Below, piece by piece: positions 11,610 through 22,245 of a DNA stretch of 64,000 nt. The stretch is from positions 47,537,346-47,601,345 of the forward strand of contig NC_087064.1 in NCBI RefSeq assembly GCF_963678635.1, written 5' to 3'. This DNA comes from Symsagittifera roscoffensis (taxonomy: Eukaryota; Xenacoelomorpha; Acoela; Convolutidae). Position numbers and translations under genes: made by a program. The first letter of the stretch is position 1; each line of letters opens with the position of its first letter. The notes below the pieces were generated by a model. That model did not search any database. It was not told where the DNA came from and saw only the letters and a program-made list of their open reading frames with translations.

Positions 11610-14600
11610 GTTAGTTGTCTATACTAATCAGAGTTGTCTTTTTTTACTATTTTGCAACCGAACCTCGGTAATTTTAATCAAAATTGAATAATATAGAGGA
11701 TGAGTTTTTCTCGCTTTGTATTGGAGGGTTGAGAAATTTAGGTCGATCTCTTGGATTAGATTGATCATATTTGCAACTGAGTTATGTAACATTCGCCGAG
11801 TATGTTCGCCTCAGTTTTTGTCAAAAAATTCTTTGAGAATGATGATTACATGATTGTAGGCTATTCATGAGAGACACTGACCTTGAAGACTAGTTTCAGT
11901 CACAACCAAAGCGGTGATGCGAACAACCCTGGCTTGAATTCTTCTGTCTATTTTAACGCAGCATTCGCTTTTGCGTGATTCATATCCTCTTTTGACGCCA
12001 AAAAGTTTCAAGAGTCGAGGAGAGAACTTATTCAGAAGTTACAATCTTTTTGTCAGCACCTCCAAAACGAGACTAAAAACGGTATCGATGGCATGTTTCT
12101 CAGAAAGTTTGTGTGATCCATTAATTTGGTGCTCATAGTTAAATATCTTTTAAAGTTTTAAGGAGATATCGCACTAAGTTTTTGAGAAGATATTGAAAAT
12201 ACCCCTTTACTAAAATCCGAGATCTGCCCTGGTTTCGTTATTCTTTATCTTCAATTTGTATCTGAAGGAGCATTTGTTCTCTTTTTGAGGTCGGTTAGAC
12301 ATGGTTGGGATGTTGAACAAGTTGACAGACGTCACTTCAAGGAATTGACGTCACTTCAGAATGGGAGGTAGTCAATGAGCGTCCCATAGGAATAAAAACC
12401 ACTTTTTGGACCTAGTATCACTTAATAGTAACTTCACAACACCAGTGATTAGCAACTTCAGAAATGAGGTCTTATACCGTCCCAACAAATCCCTGATGAT
12501 TACAGACTTCAGGATATTTGTTATCTTCCTAAATTGATCATTTCCTCTGATATATTGCCAGACTTGGCCAGGAAGTTAGATACGTCATTAAATCGTTTTC
12601 TTTCTTCAGAAATAACTAAATTAGTGCATTTTTTGTTGGAAACAAATCAAAATAAACGAGTCCATAAAAGTAAGAATACTCATAAGGAAAACTTCATTCT
12701 TCTGTGTGAACATGATTTTTTTATTTTCACACATACTATAGGTAACTTTACATTAATTATGAAAAATCAAATCAGGAAGGTTCCCATTTATAAACTAAGA
12801 TATTAGTTAAAGAAGGTTTTCTTTTAATAATTTTACAAGAGTGTCGAAAATCAGTTTGCGTGACGTAATTTGGCGCTGACGTGATGTGAGGTATGGCTAA
12901 AATCACATAATCAATGTGTTCTCCTTTGTGTTTAGAGACCCCGAGGACTTCTTCCACATGGACACGAGTGACCCCAGTCTGAGCGAGGAGGAGGTCAACC
13001 GCATAAACGTCTGCCAGTCAAAGTACAGACAGTGAGTACTTATTAAATGTTATTCTTACTGCTCTCAGTTTCCTTTAATTGTTCATGGGAGTGCTTGATT
13101 CCTAATAATAATGACCTAATAACAATTGGTCTTCGAAAAGACAAAAATTGCAAAAAGGTTTACTTTTTGCTGAAACATCTGGATAAGAAGTCAATTCCAT
13201 TTAGTAGATACAAAAAATGAATATCTTTATCACAATGTCAATGTTTTACTTCTACATGTTATACCTATTTCGCATTGTATCCATGTGCGTATCTTGCAAC
13301 GTAGCTGTCAGTTTGTAGTGTTTCGAATTTACCGACCACCACACCCTCACCCCATCTATAATTTAGGCACCGCCTTTTTATCGTTTCACAGTTAGGATCC
13401 TAACTATACACCCCCAATAATAAAACACCAGAGAGTAATGCTCACAGATTTTTCCAGGTTAAGCATACGAGCTGATCTTTTCATTACTTAGAATCACTGG
13501 TGGTCCGCTTTTTTTTTCGATAAATGAATCCTATTTTTTTTGTTGCTGTAATTTTGTCTTTTTCTCGACTTATGTTTTTATTTTTATGTTGTATCCCAAG
13601 TAGTTCAAAGCTTCGTTTCGCCTCTGTGTAAAATTTTATTTTATTGGGTTAGTTATAAAGAAACAGTTTCGTTCAGGAACGAATATTGAAATTCAAAGTG
13701 CTATATCAAGAATAAATTATAAAAACGTAGCGATTTCTGGTTCTCATATGTAACTTGTATACGGCGGCCTGTTGGCTATGTTTTTAATTTTCGGTCAAAG
13801 TTGCGCTTATTTTATAGTTATAGCAATTTTTTTTTCATTGACTGATTTTCTTCGCTTGTTGTTATGATTTTCGAAAACACGGAATACTTATGCTTTGTGT
13901 GTTTTTTATTCAGTCAATGTTTGGCGATCGAAATAATAGTTTTACCGTAAAATTTTTATACCCCAAAAAATTTTAAAATATATTTTACCTCCGATCATTT
14001 TTTGCGAGGTTGTAGGAGCTTAAAAATTGCCAATTTGGCCATGCTCTGGACTAATTAATGCGCGCTTTGAAAATTTTATTCATAATTATGAAAGCGTAAC
14101 GCGAATTATTTATGCGTGGTGAATAGTCCCACACAACAAAAAAAGTTCCAAATTAAATTGAGGCTAGCTAAATGGTCGTATTATTATCGTGCGATTCATT
14201 TTTTTACACTTAATTTTTGGTATTGCCAAAATTTTATAGTTTTTCGTTATTTTCTTTATCCCAAAACTATTCGGGGGCAGTCGGAACATTCATGGCTGTG
14301 CCCTGATATGCGACCAATCTTGTTTTACACAAGCCAAGCTTGCAGATCTTGTGCTTTTTCACGAGCACGCTTTGATCAAGCAAAGAAGCATAGCTTTGTG
14401 CAAAGTTGTCTCTATGCTGCGTTGGTTAAACAGTATGAGCTACATCCGTTAAGTTCAATTGCATTCATCATTACCCGGTACTTACTACCAAGGCATGCTT
14501 TTAAATTTAGATATATTAGTAGCAAAGCTTCAGTTAGAAAATTATTCTCGTTCCGGAGGCTCTTGATGCAATTTTAATAGGTAAACTCTACAGTTGCTAG

Positions 14601-17600
14601 TAGATTTTACCGTCTCAGACTTTTCAAGACAAGCCGTTGTAATTTTGAAATTTCAGAGCTCATTTTGCCGTTGTTCGCGGAGTACAGCTTCCTCTATGAT
14701 CAAGGCAGCGTTTGATTGCTTGCACAAAAATTATCTGCGGTTTTTTTGATATGGTTATTTCCGTAAAAACGTTTTTGCCCGGATAATTTTTTTCAATACA
14801 AATTTGCTTTTTTTTCTGCTGAGCTCGTGCCCATGATGTTAAAATTTTTAGTTTTCTTGGTTGCCTTTTAGTTTCCTTTAGCGGTAAAAATTATGTTTAG
14901 CGTATTGTATTTTTTCACTGATTGATTCGTCAATTTTTTTTACACCTTTTAGACATATGTTTCGGTTTTGATTTCTTTTGTTGTTTTTATAGATGATATT
15001 TATTTGACGTGCTTGCGAATGTAGTACGCTGGAGCGCAACGGAGCTTCAAATTAATTGAGATAGTACAAAAAATTATGGCAGCTAGCCGAAATAAAATAA
15101 GCCGAAAGCCACTGAATACAAAATAAACAAGACTGCTCGTATCAGGGCGAAGCCCTGAAAGTTCAGACTGCCTTTTACCGTTTATGGAGCAGTAATAACA
15201 TAAACAACATTAAAAAATTAAATGAAATAAAATAAATGAAAAAGTTTTTTTTTTCTAAAATTTGAAAATTTTTCGATGAAAATCATCCCCCGCACGCCAT
15301 ATAAAGTACAAAACAATAGATTTCGCTCCTTGTAACAAATCAATTATGGCAAATAGGCTTCTTTCAACCAATGTGGAACGATTTCTAAGACGGATTAAAT
15401 CTCCGCTTACGCGTTAATGGCGCGAATTATATCGCGCGTTAATTGTCCCAAGTTGGTCAAAATGGCCAAAATGGCAATCTTTGAACCCTAATAACTTTAC
15501 GATAAATGATCACAGGTGAAATATCTTTTCAAATTTAGGCTCAGGACAACAATAGCTTTCGAATGATATAAAAAAATTCCATCAAAAATGGCTAGTTAAA
15601 AAGTCGAAATTTGTCTGAAGAAAAAAAAACCCACCCCGAGCACAAATATTCCGTTACTTTCGTATCGAAAGTCGGAACAATAACAAAATCAACCAAAAGT
15701 TATATACATTTGTCTCGAGTGAAATTCAATTTGAGGAAAACATGCAGAGAAAAAAAAGCTAGCTTTACATCATTATTCAGTTTATATTTATCAAACAGTA
15801 AAATAACAGACAATAGTTCAAGTCGAAAACGCCCTTCAAGTAGAAAAAATCTGGTCTAAAAAGTTTCGAACTCTAAAAATTTTTAAAGCTCCCATTTTTT
15901 TCGCTCCATTTAAAATTAGGGTCCCATAAGAACATTGTTTTGTGCTCAAAATTTGTCCTCACTTTTTATTAAGCAAGAAGTTTCCAATGCGCAAAAAATA
16001 AAGTTCCTGCCCGCACTCGAGCGCCATTAATGGCAATCTTTGAACCCTAATAACTTTACGAAAAATGATCACAGGTGAAATATCTTTTCAAATTTAGGCT
16101 CAGGACAACAATAGCTTTCGAATGATATAAAAAAATTCCATCAAAAATGGCTAGTTAAAAAGTCTAAATTTGTCTGAAGAAAAAAAAACCCACCCCGAGC
16201 ACAAATATTCCGTTACTTTCGTATCGAAAGTCGGAACAATAACAAAATCAACCAAAAGTTATATACATTTGTCTCGAGTGAAATTCAATTTGAGGAAAAC
16301 ATGCAGAGAAAAAAAAAGCTAGCTTTACATCATTATTCAGTTTATATTTATCAAACAGTAAAATAACAGACAATAGTTCAAGTCGAAAACGCCCTTCAAG
16401 TAGAAAAAATCTGGTCTAAAAAGTTTCGAACTCTAAAAATTTTTAAAGCTCCCATTTTTTTCGCTCCATTTAAAATTAGGGTCCCATAAGAACATTGTTT
16501 TGTGCTCAAAATTTGTCCTCACTTTTTATTAAGCAAGAAGTTTCCAATGCGCAAAAAATAAAGTTCCTGCCCGCACTCGAGCGCCTGGCACTCGAGTTTC
16601 CAATGCGCAAAAAATAAAGTTCCTGCCCGCACTCGAGCGCCATTAAAATGATTCAATATTTTTGATTTGGCTTTTTTTCTGTTTACTTTGAATTCTAGAA
16701 GAATTTTGACCAAATTTATAGGCAGTGTTTTGTATGATAAATCTGTTTATCCTGGAAATAGCTATTTGTCTTTGCCAAGTTTTGTCATTAATTTTTCCTT
16801 TTTTCAATTACGGACTTACCAGTTCCTGATAGTTTTTTTGCTACACTTCTGTTATTGTACCGACTTTCAAAGAACGCATGAAATATTTGTGCTTGGTGTG
16901 GTTTTTTCGGCACACCAGTCACCTTGAATTTTTTTTATAGCATTTGAATCGTATAGACGCTCTGAGCTCAAATTTTTTAAAAATTATGTTTAATTTTTTT
17001 TTGTTAAATCGATTATGGCGGTTCAAACATTGCCAATTTGGCTAACTTGTATGAAAATTTTTTTTTATATGTTTTTTTTTTCCCAATTTTTATCAGAGGT
17101 CTTCAAAATGATGCTTAATCCTTGGACTGCAAGGGCGGCCTAAACCTTCGGGGATTTGCCCTGATACGAGTTTTGTTGTTCCGACTTTCGAAGAGAGGCT
17201 GAAACACGGTTTTTTTCTTCAGACAAATTTCGACTTTTAACTGGGGATTTGAATGGAGTTTTTTATACTATCTGGAAGGTATTGACGTCCTGAGCCATTT
17301 TTGACTCGATTTGATGTTTGAATTTTTGCGTGTAGTATGTTTACTTGCATGAAAAAACATCCTTTAATGGAAATATCCCCAAGTAAAACCACTTAATTTG
17401 AGTCCCGCTTCTATTGTTTTTTTCTTATTTAACATTCTTAAATATGACTCCAGGTAAAGATTCATCTATTTGGTATCTTATTTACAGACTGATGTTGTAC
17501 CGTGAGGCGGAGTGGCTGTTCCTGCAACCGTACTTCATGTTCAACGGAGAACTATTCCTCATCCCCCTCAAGTGTGGAGAACATGGCACCATAGCGTGGA

Positions 17601-18475
17601 TCATGGCCGCCCTGTTCCTGCTGCTAGGCAACGCCCTTATGCTCAACCTGTTGGTGGCTATCTATGCGGCCATCTTCAACGACGTGCAGAAGAACTCGGA
17701 GAGGGAGTGGAAGATGGAGATGTACTGGCTGCTGAAGGACTTCGAGGCCAAGACTATTTTGCCACCTCCACTGTCTCTAGTCGAAACTGTGATCCAGATT
17801 GTTCGCATACTGTACTCCAGGAGGTAAAAAATCAAACGAGACTAAAATAAAACAACGTTATGCAAATGAAGTTTGAAAAAAAAATTGCCAAAATCACTCA
17901 AAATTTATAGTTTGATCAAAAACATTTTCGGAATATCTGTTGTAAAAGACTGCTACATATTTATTCCTCCGAAAAGAAAAATCGTTTTTTTTGGAATAAT
18001 TTTTGCTCATGAACCATATTAACCGACCGACAAAACTATACAAAATTTCATAAATTTACATGGAAACTGCTTATTTGTTTTGCGATTTTCTAGGTGCAAG
18101 AAGAAGAAAAGCCGATCAGAGGAACAGCTCAAAAACCAAGATATGGTTCAAGAAAATGGCTCAGATAACAATCTCGACGACAATGTGTCGGAAGGCGACG
18201 ACGGAACAGGAGTTCCTCTGAGGACTATCGAGCGCCTGCAGATATTCGAGTCCTATTGTGTCGGCAAAGCACTGCGCAAGATCGGGTTGCAGCGGAGCTG
18301 CTACGAGAGCGTTGCCGACATGATCCAAGACACTGAAACTCAGCTGGGTAAGGTGCAGGACTGCCGGACTATGGTGAACAATGTCCGCCGCATGATCCAG
18401 ACTCAAAAGTCAAGGCGGAAGGAGAGAAGACGACAACACAATTTGAATAATGAGACCACGAAACCGAATGAGTAG
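11305..18475 (+). CDS. TRPM-type cation channel gene, 3' part (four exons)
   Basis: Four exons (11305-11609, 12936-13031, 17488-17823, 18094-18475) splice in frame with matching phases into 372 residues plus a TAG stop. This is the C-terminal part of a transient receptor potential channel of the melastatin type: transmembrane segments S3-S6, pore, TRP domain and C-terminal coiled coil. Family hallmarks seen are WNLLDV at the start of S3, a KLG...M.RRM linker between S4 and S5, NLLVAIY in S6, an EWKMEMYWLL TRP-domain helix and LPPPL just after it. LPPPL is typical of the TRPM1/3/6/7 branch. Channels of this family sit in membranes and pass Ca2+, Mg2+ and other cations. No C-terminal kinase or NUDT9-like domain follows; the protein stops after the coiled coil. 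The N-terminal TRPM homology region and S1-S2 are not found in the window, so the first intron is either longer than 11 kb or the locus is truncated. Confidence 0.88.
12936..13031 (+). CDS. TRPM exon: acidic insert between S5 and pore helix
   Basis: This 96-nt exon lies between acceptor GTGTTTAG and donor CA|GTGAGT. It encodes an acidic hydrophilic peptide (DPEDFFHMDTSDPSLSEEEV, then NRINVCQSKYR) whose phases match both neighbours. It falls between S5 and the pore helix, a region that is shorter and differently composed in the TRPM sequences I know. GC content and clean splice sites support it as a real exon. Confidence 0.75.
13790..14340 (-). repeat. Dispersed repeat family R1, inverted copy
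   Basis: It matches about 44075-44670 block by block: TTTGGCGATCGAA, ATTTTACCTCCGATC, GGCCATGCTCTGGACTAA, AGCGTAACGCGAATTATTTA, TGCGTGGTGAAT, GAGGCTAGCTA, ACAGTCGGAA-like ends. It finishes near GTGCCCTGATATGCGACC. It has no coding capacity. Confidence 0.65.
15472..16645. repeat. 559-bp tandem duplication plus partial third copy
   Basis: Two nearly identical copies start at 15472 and 16031 (TGGCAATCTTTGAACCCTAA) and end with CCCGCACTCGAGCGCC. A 60-bp third fragment of the right end follows (16586-16645). Each copy contains an R1 core (CACCCCGAGCACAAATATTCC, CGAAAGTCGGAACAATAA). Confidence 0.9.
16980..17290 (-). repeat. R1-related fragment, inverted
   Basis: TTGCCCTGATACGAG (17150-17164) and TTCCGACTTTCGAA are followed by a CTTCAGACAAATTTCGACTT block. 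These are the inverse of blocks in the 15.5 and 16.1 kb copies. Confidence 0.55.
17488..17823 (+). CDS. TRPM exon: pore, S6, TRP domain
   Basis: Acceptor TTATTTACAG and donor AG|GTAAAA bound 336 nt. The peptide holds the pore helix and filter region (EAEWLFLQPYFMFNGELFL, where NGEL replaces the usual FGE/FGQ), a short outer loop with one Cys (KCGEHGT), S6 ending in NALMLNLLVAIYAAIFNDVQ, the TRP-domain helix (EREWKMEMYWLLKDFE) and LPPPL. It is among the most conserved parts of the protein. Confidence 0.92.
18094..18475 (+). CDS. TRPM last exon: cytoplasmic tail and coiled coil
   Basis: After acceptor GATTTTCTAG the frame encodes a basic cluster (CKKKKSRSEE), an acidic low-complexity linker (DNNLDDNVSEGDDGTG), then ERLQIFESYCVGKALRK and a heptad-rich helix to about RRMIQTQKSRRKERRRQ. 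These resemble the short coiled coil that tetramerises TRPM1/3/6/7. It ends at TAG 18473-18475 with no enzymatic domain. Confidence 0.88.
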
Positions 18476-18828
18476 ATTAGATATACCAATTTATGCGATT
18501 CGATTGTGCAATCAATTATGTAGAAGGGTCAGCTGAGATTTGATGTGCAAATATCAATTTTTGTTTTATGCGAAGTTTTTTGTAAAATTATTTGTATAAT
18601 TAATATGGAATTGTGTGAATCGACTTTATTTCCTCGAAATTTTATAGAACCAATTGTTTGCTAAATTTGTTCAATTTTATTTCTTCTATGGTAATTCATT
18701 TAAGCTGATACCTTTCTTTTATATCAGCTCTATGACTTAAAGGCAGCTTACATATACAAAAATCGACTTTCCGCTCGGTCACTAAACCCAACGCCAAACA
18801 CTCTAGGGACGCAAAATTTGAGCAATTT
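18476..18828 (+). other. TRPM 3' flank
   Basis: This AT-rich sequence directly downstream of the TRPM stop is probably 3' UTR. No clear AATAAA with a downstream element could be assigned, and nothing else is seen. Confidence 0.4.
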
Positions 18829-19090
18829 TTACACAGAGGCGAAGCTCCGCTTCACAAAAACTAGCAAGAAAACGACAAAAAGCAGCTCTATAAAGTGTAA
18901 TAAGAACAAGTTGAAATAAGTTCGGCAATGTCTTTGATTCGATCTGCGACCTAGAGATTATGAGACTCACGCACTAACCACTCAGCCCTGGACGCTTAAT
19001 ATTTTACAAACACTAGCCACAAAAAAGCAGAGAACAGATGCTATGAAATTTCCAATGCTACAGATCGTGATTATTACACAAGCGCAGCGT
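18829..19090 (-). repeat. tRNA-derived SINE
   Basis: On the minus strand it reads as a SINE with an A-box-like GGGCTGAGTGGTTAGTGCGT, a degenerate B-box (GTCGCAGATCGAATC), the block TTTATAGAGCTG and the terminal module GGAGCTTCGCCTCTGTGTAAA. It is the same family as the two arms of the 4.6-5.5 kb foldback, sharing GTGGCTAGTGTTTG and ATTTCATAGCATCTGTTCT. Confidence 0.75.
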
Positions 19091-19725
19091 AATGTTTCAT
19101 TACGAAGTTTTTTTTTCTAAACTAAGTCGCAAATAAAGCGCTCATTTGGTGGCACTTTGGGCATATTTCAAATTAATCATACTTAAGCCTATTTAAACAT
19201 AGGCAATTTAATAGCATATGTTGTTGCTTTATTTTTTTAAACTATTCTTAGGTCCTGTTTGAAGGAAAGGGTATCATGAAAATGCATGGGATTTGTTGTT
19301 TTGATGTATTTTTGCGACGCTTTCGAAAATTTTTCCACTAGCAAAAATTTCAATTTTTCTCAAAACTACTAGTGTGGTTCAAAAAATGATGCGAACGAAC
19401 AAAATGGCTGCTCTGCTTATCTATATGCCTGTATAATTAGCTAGTATCTTTTCATTTTACCCCACGTTCTACGGCCTTCGCAAGTTTCAGTAGAAGCATT
19501 TCTGACCTGTTTATCTTGAAACTTTTCACTATCTCAAATATTGAATGCCTAAATCTGAGCTGAAGTTTAAAATCACAGAACAAGTTATGGGGATTTCTCT
19601 TATCAAGCGTTGTTCCCTAAGCTCGGTAGAAAAAGTTTGGCCTCAAACAAGTCAATTTTTTGACATTTTGGTTAGTTTTGAAAACTTTGTCAAAGAATAC
19701 CCTGCCAAGTCGGAGATTGAGGGAT
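19091..19725. other. AT-rich DNA, nothing recognised
   Basis: No exon or repeat boundary is clear between the SINE and the first 3.5-kb repeat unit. The left part (to about 19165) is the pre-A-box flank of the SINE family (TTTGGTGGCA). Confidence 0.4.
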
Positions 19726-20862
19726 TGTAGAGAAAAAGAGCTGAGTAGTCGAGGAAGAGGAAAAGGGGAATTCAAATGGATTAAGGAAAAGCCAAATAGA
19801 TTTAGGAAAAATCAAAAACTTTGGGAAAAGTCAAAGTTAATAGTTTCAGGAAAAGTCTAAAAGTTTGGTTTTTTGTTCGTTTTTGGATTTTTTTCACTTT
19901 TTCGGAAACTGCCCAGCCGAAACTGAGATGAAGAGTTTAAATGAAAGCGATTTGTAATTTTTTCTTTCAACTAAGCAGGCAAAAATAAAGATCGATAACG
20001 AAATGATTGTTCCCGTTGCTGCTTGGTTAACTCGGCTTGCAAGCGGGTAGATTTATGGGGTTTTACCCGTCAGCAAATAGTGAATACAATCAAGAAAACA
20101 ATTGGAATTTGGGTGGGAACACTCAGGGGTGATTGGTTCGTGTGTTATTAAATGTATGGTGGGGCTGTCCTCTGTTGGTAACGGATTGCTGCCCATATTG
20201 AGGTTGAGTTTTCGGCACATATTTTTCTTGGTGCTAAAACTAAGGTGCCTGATCGATCCGTCGTCGATCATGATCGGACGGAGAACTCGGCAACCGCTGC
20301 AAGCACCGCTGACGGCGCGACCGTGGGTTCGTAGCTACGTGAAGTAAAGTATCGATGATGCAATTCGCTTGAGACGTACCGAATCACCCTGGTGCTCTAA
20401 TTCATTTTCGTGCAAATCTTGCAGGGTGGAGGCAGCGGTTACGTCCTGTAACGCTGCCTTCCCGAAACGATAGTGTGTTTGATTACAAAGGGAAAAGGAT
20501 AAGGCCTTGCAGCGGAATGCATAACTATTTTTTCGGGGTAAACCACGGAGCTTGGCTTTGCGGGCGGTAGATCTGGCCTCAATAAATACTACAATTTTTG
20601 GGTAATCGGAATATTTCATCCTAAAGTAATGTCGGTTTGCACACAATATTAAAACTTAAAATTCAAATACGTGCTGTTAAAGTGGTTATTCGATAAAAGA
20701 AGTAGATAGGTAAACAATGAGTTACGCTTAAAATAGATGAAGTTCGTCAGAAAATGTCACCCCTATGCCAGAAATTAAAATTTGACAATATCAGCAAACC
20801 CCCCCCCCCCCAAATCGGAACTAAGGAAGATAATATTATGAAAATCAGAGGCGCGATACTAG

Positions 20863-21046
20863 AGATGATTTGACTCAAGTATACGAAAAACGGGACCCCT
20901 CAGACCTTTGGGGGGCAAGTGATAACGGTCCCCGGAAGTGTAAATGGGGACCGAAAACTAATGGTCTACACTTCCGGGGACCGTTATCACTTGCCCCCCA
21001 AAGGTCTGAGGGGTCCCGTTTTTCGTATGGTTGGGTCAAATCATCT
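20863..21046. repeat. Foldback, 80-bp arms, copy 1
   Basis: The left arm 20863-20942 and right arm 20967-21046 pair at 77 of 80 positions around a 24-nt loop. The core (ACGGGACCCCTCAGACCTTT ... GGTCCCCGGAAGTGTA) is perfect. Copies in the other units are at 24633-24815 and 29789-29971. Confidence 0.92.
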
Positions 21047-22169
21047 ATCAGAACTCGACAACTAACGGCGGTAATGGGTTTAAATGTTAGTATGTTGTAA
21101 GCCTAGTTGAGGTAAGCTTAAGTATTGAACCCCAGACACCTAGGACCCCCACGTCCGTTTTTGCCCAAAGTAAACAGACTCATCCTAACTTCCAGAAGTC
21201 ATTTCTGGGCTCCAATGAGCGTAGGGAGCTGAAACTTGGAAGGATGATAGGTAATGGCAAGATACATCTTGTGTTATAAATTGAACCTTTTTCAGCGGGT
21301 GCTGATAGCACTTGATAAAAAAACGCCCCCTTAGGCCGGAAATAGGCAATTTATGCAAATTAATAGACAGAGGCACAATGATTTTATTGCGGCAATCGAC
21401 ATAAGATACGAACCCCGAAAAAAGACCCCTGTGAGTGAAGACCCTCCGGCGACTCCTTCCGGTGTTATTAGCCTTTTTGCGGACTCCTCGGTGACTTGCA
21501 ATCAAGCTTAGAAATTTCAGATCCTTTCGCTTCGATTAGACTGATAGATTATTACGTGACCAATCAGAGCCTTTTGTAATAAGACGTATATTCATTTGAA
21601 AAAATTACTATTGGAGATCATTAAATTGTATTGACAAGACAGCCTAAAAGCAATACACAGAAGAATCAACAGAGAGCAGTATAGAATAGTTGCCACCAAG
21701 TTAACCCTTTCGGGATTGTAGATAGTAGTGAATCTCGGTCACCCCGCTGAAATCACTGCTCCTTTGAGAAGAAATCCCCTAAATCTACAGTCTACATGAA
21801 AATTATTTTTCTTTGTGTCTCAATTATAACTCAATCAATCAAAAAGTTATGTTTTGCTATAAAGCCTACATTGAGAATCTGTTTTGAGTACAAACAACCT
21901 TGTCTAAATGTATGCGCTATAATGTTAATTGATTTTTACAAAATTTGTTTTTTTTTCACATTATTTGTTACCTTTTATTTACACAAGCAAAGCTTGTGTT
22001 ATAGTTTGAATTCTCGTTTTTGTCAATCTAAGTCGCAAAAAGTGTTGCGGATAAACTGTGTTCATTTTGAAAGAGTTCAATTTGATCAATAAACAGCTAT
22101 TACGTACAGCCACTGCTAAGGATATTAACACAGACTATTATGTTACAAATAGCACTTTAGCTTCAAGGT

Positions 22170-22245
22170 ATCATGGATCTGTGTAGTCTAGAGGTAAGGA
22201 GACCCGCAACAAAATAAGAGGGTTCGAACCTGGGCAGGGTCGGAT
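22170..22245 (+). repeat. tRNA-like Pol III promoter region, copy 1
   Basis: TAGTCTAGAGGTAAGGA resembles a tRNA D-arm/A-box, and AGGGTTCGAACCTGGGC contains a near-canonical B-box about 35 nt later. Acceptor-stem pairing is poor, so this is a tRNA-derived SINE head or tRNA pseudogene rather than a tRNA gene. Copies lie at about 25972-26042 and 30818-30888. Confidence 0.6.

Larger units (their letters stand above)
13032..17487 (+). other. TRPM intron with repeat insertions
   Basis: This 4.46-kb intron contains a tail module at 13608-13632 (GTTTCGCCTCTGTGTAAAA), an inverted R1 repeat at about 13790-14340, R1 copies in a 559-bp tandem duplication (15472-16645) and an inverted R1 fragment (about 16980-17290). 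The 153-codon open frame at 14116-14577 lies within repeat-derived sequence and is not a gene. Confidence 0.7.

Noticed and set aside
14116-14577. 153-codon plus frame in the large TRPM intron
   Set aside because: Starts within the R1 repeat shared with 44.4 kb, lacks an ATG start and recognisable motifs, and has AT-rich composition unlike the exons.
20870-21100. 76-codon plus frame across the foldback
   Set aside because: Generated by the inverted repeat itself; no independent coding evidence.
21185-21505. Minus-strand frame recurring at 24954-25304 and 30198-30434
   Set aside because: It recurs only because the repeat recurs; copies have frame shifts and length changes and no recognisable domain.
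22170-22245. Functional tRNA gene
   Set aside because: A and B boxes are good but the acceptor and T stems do not pair properly, and the sequence is part of a larger repeat.
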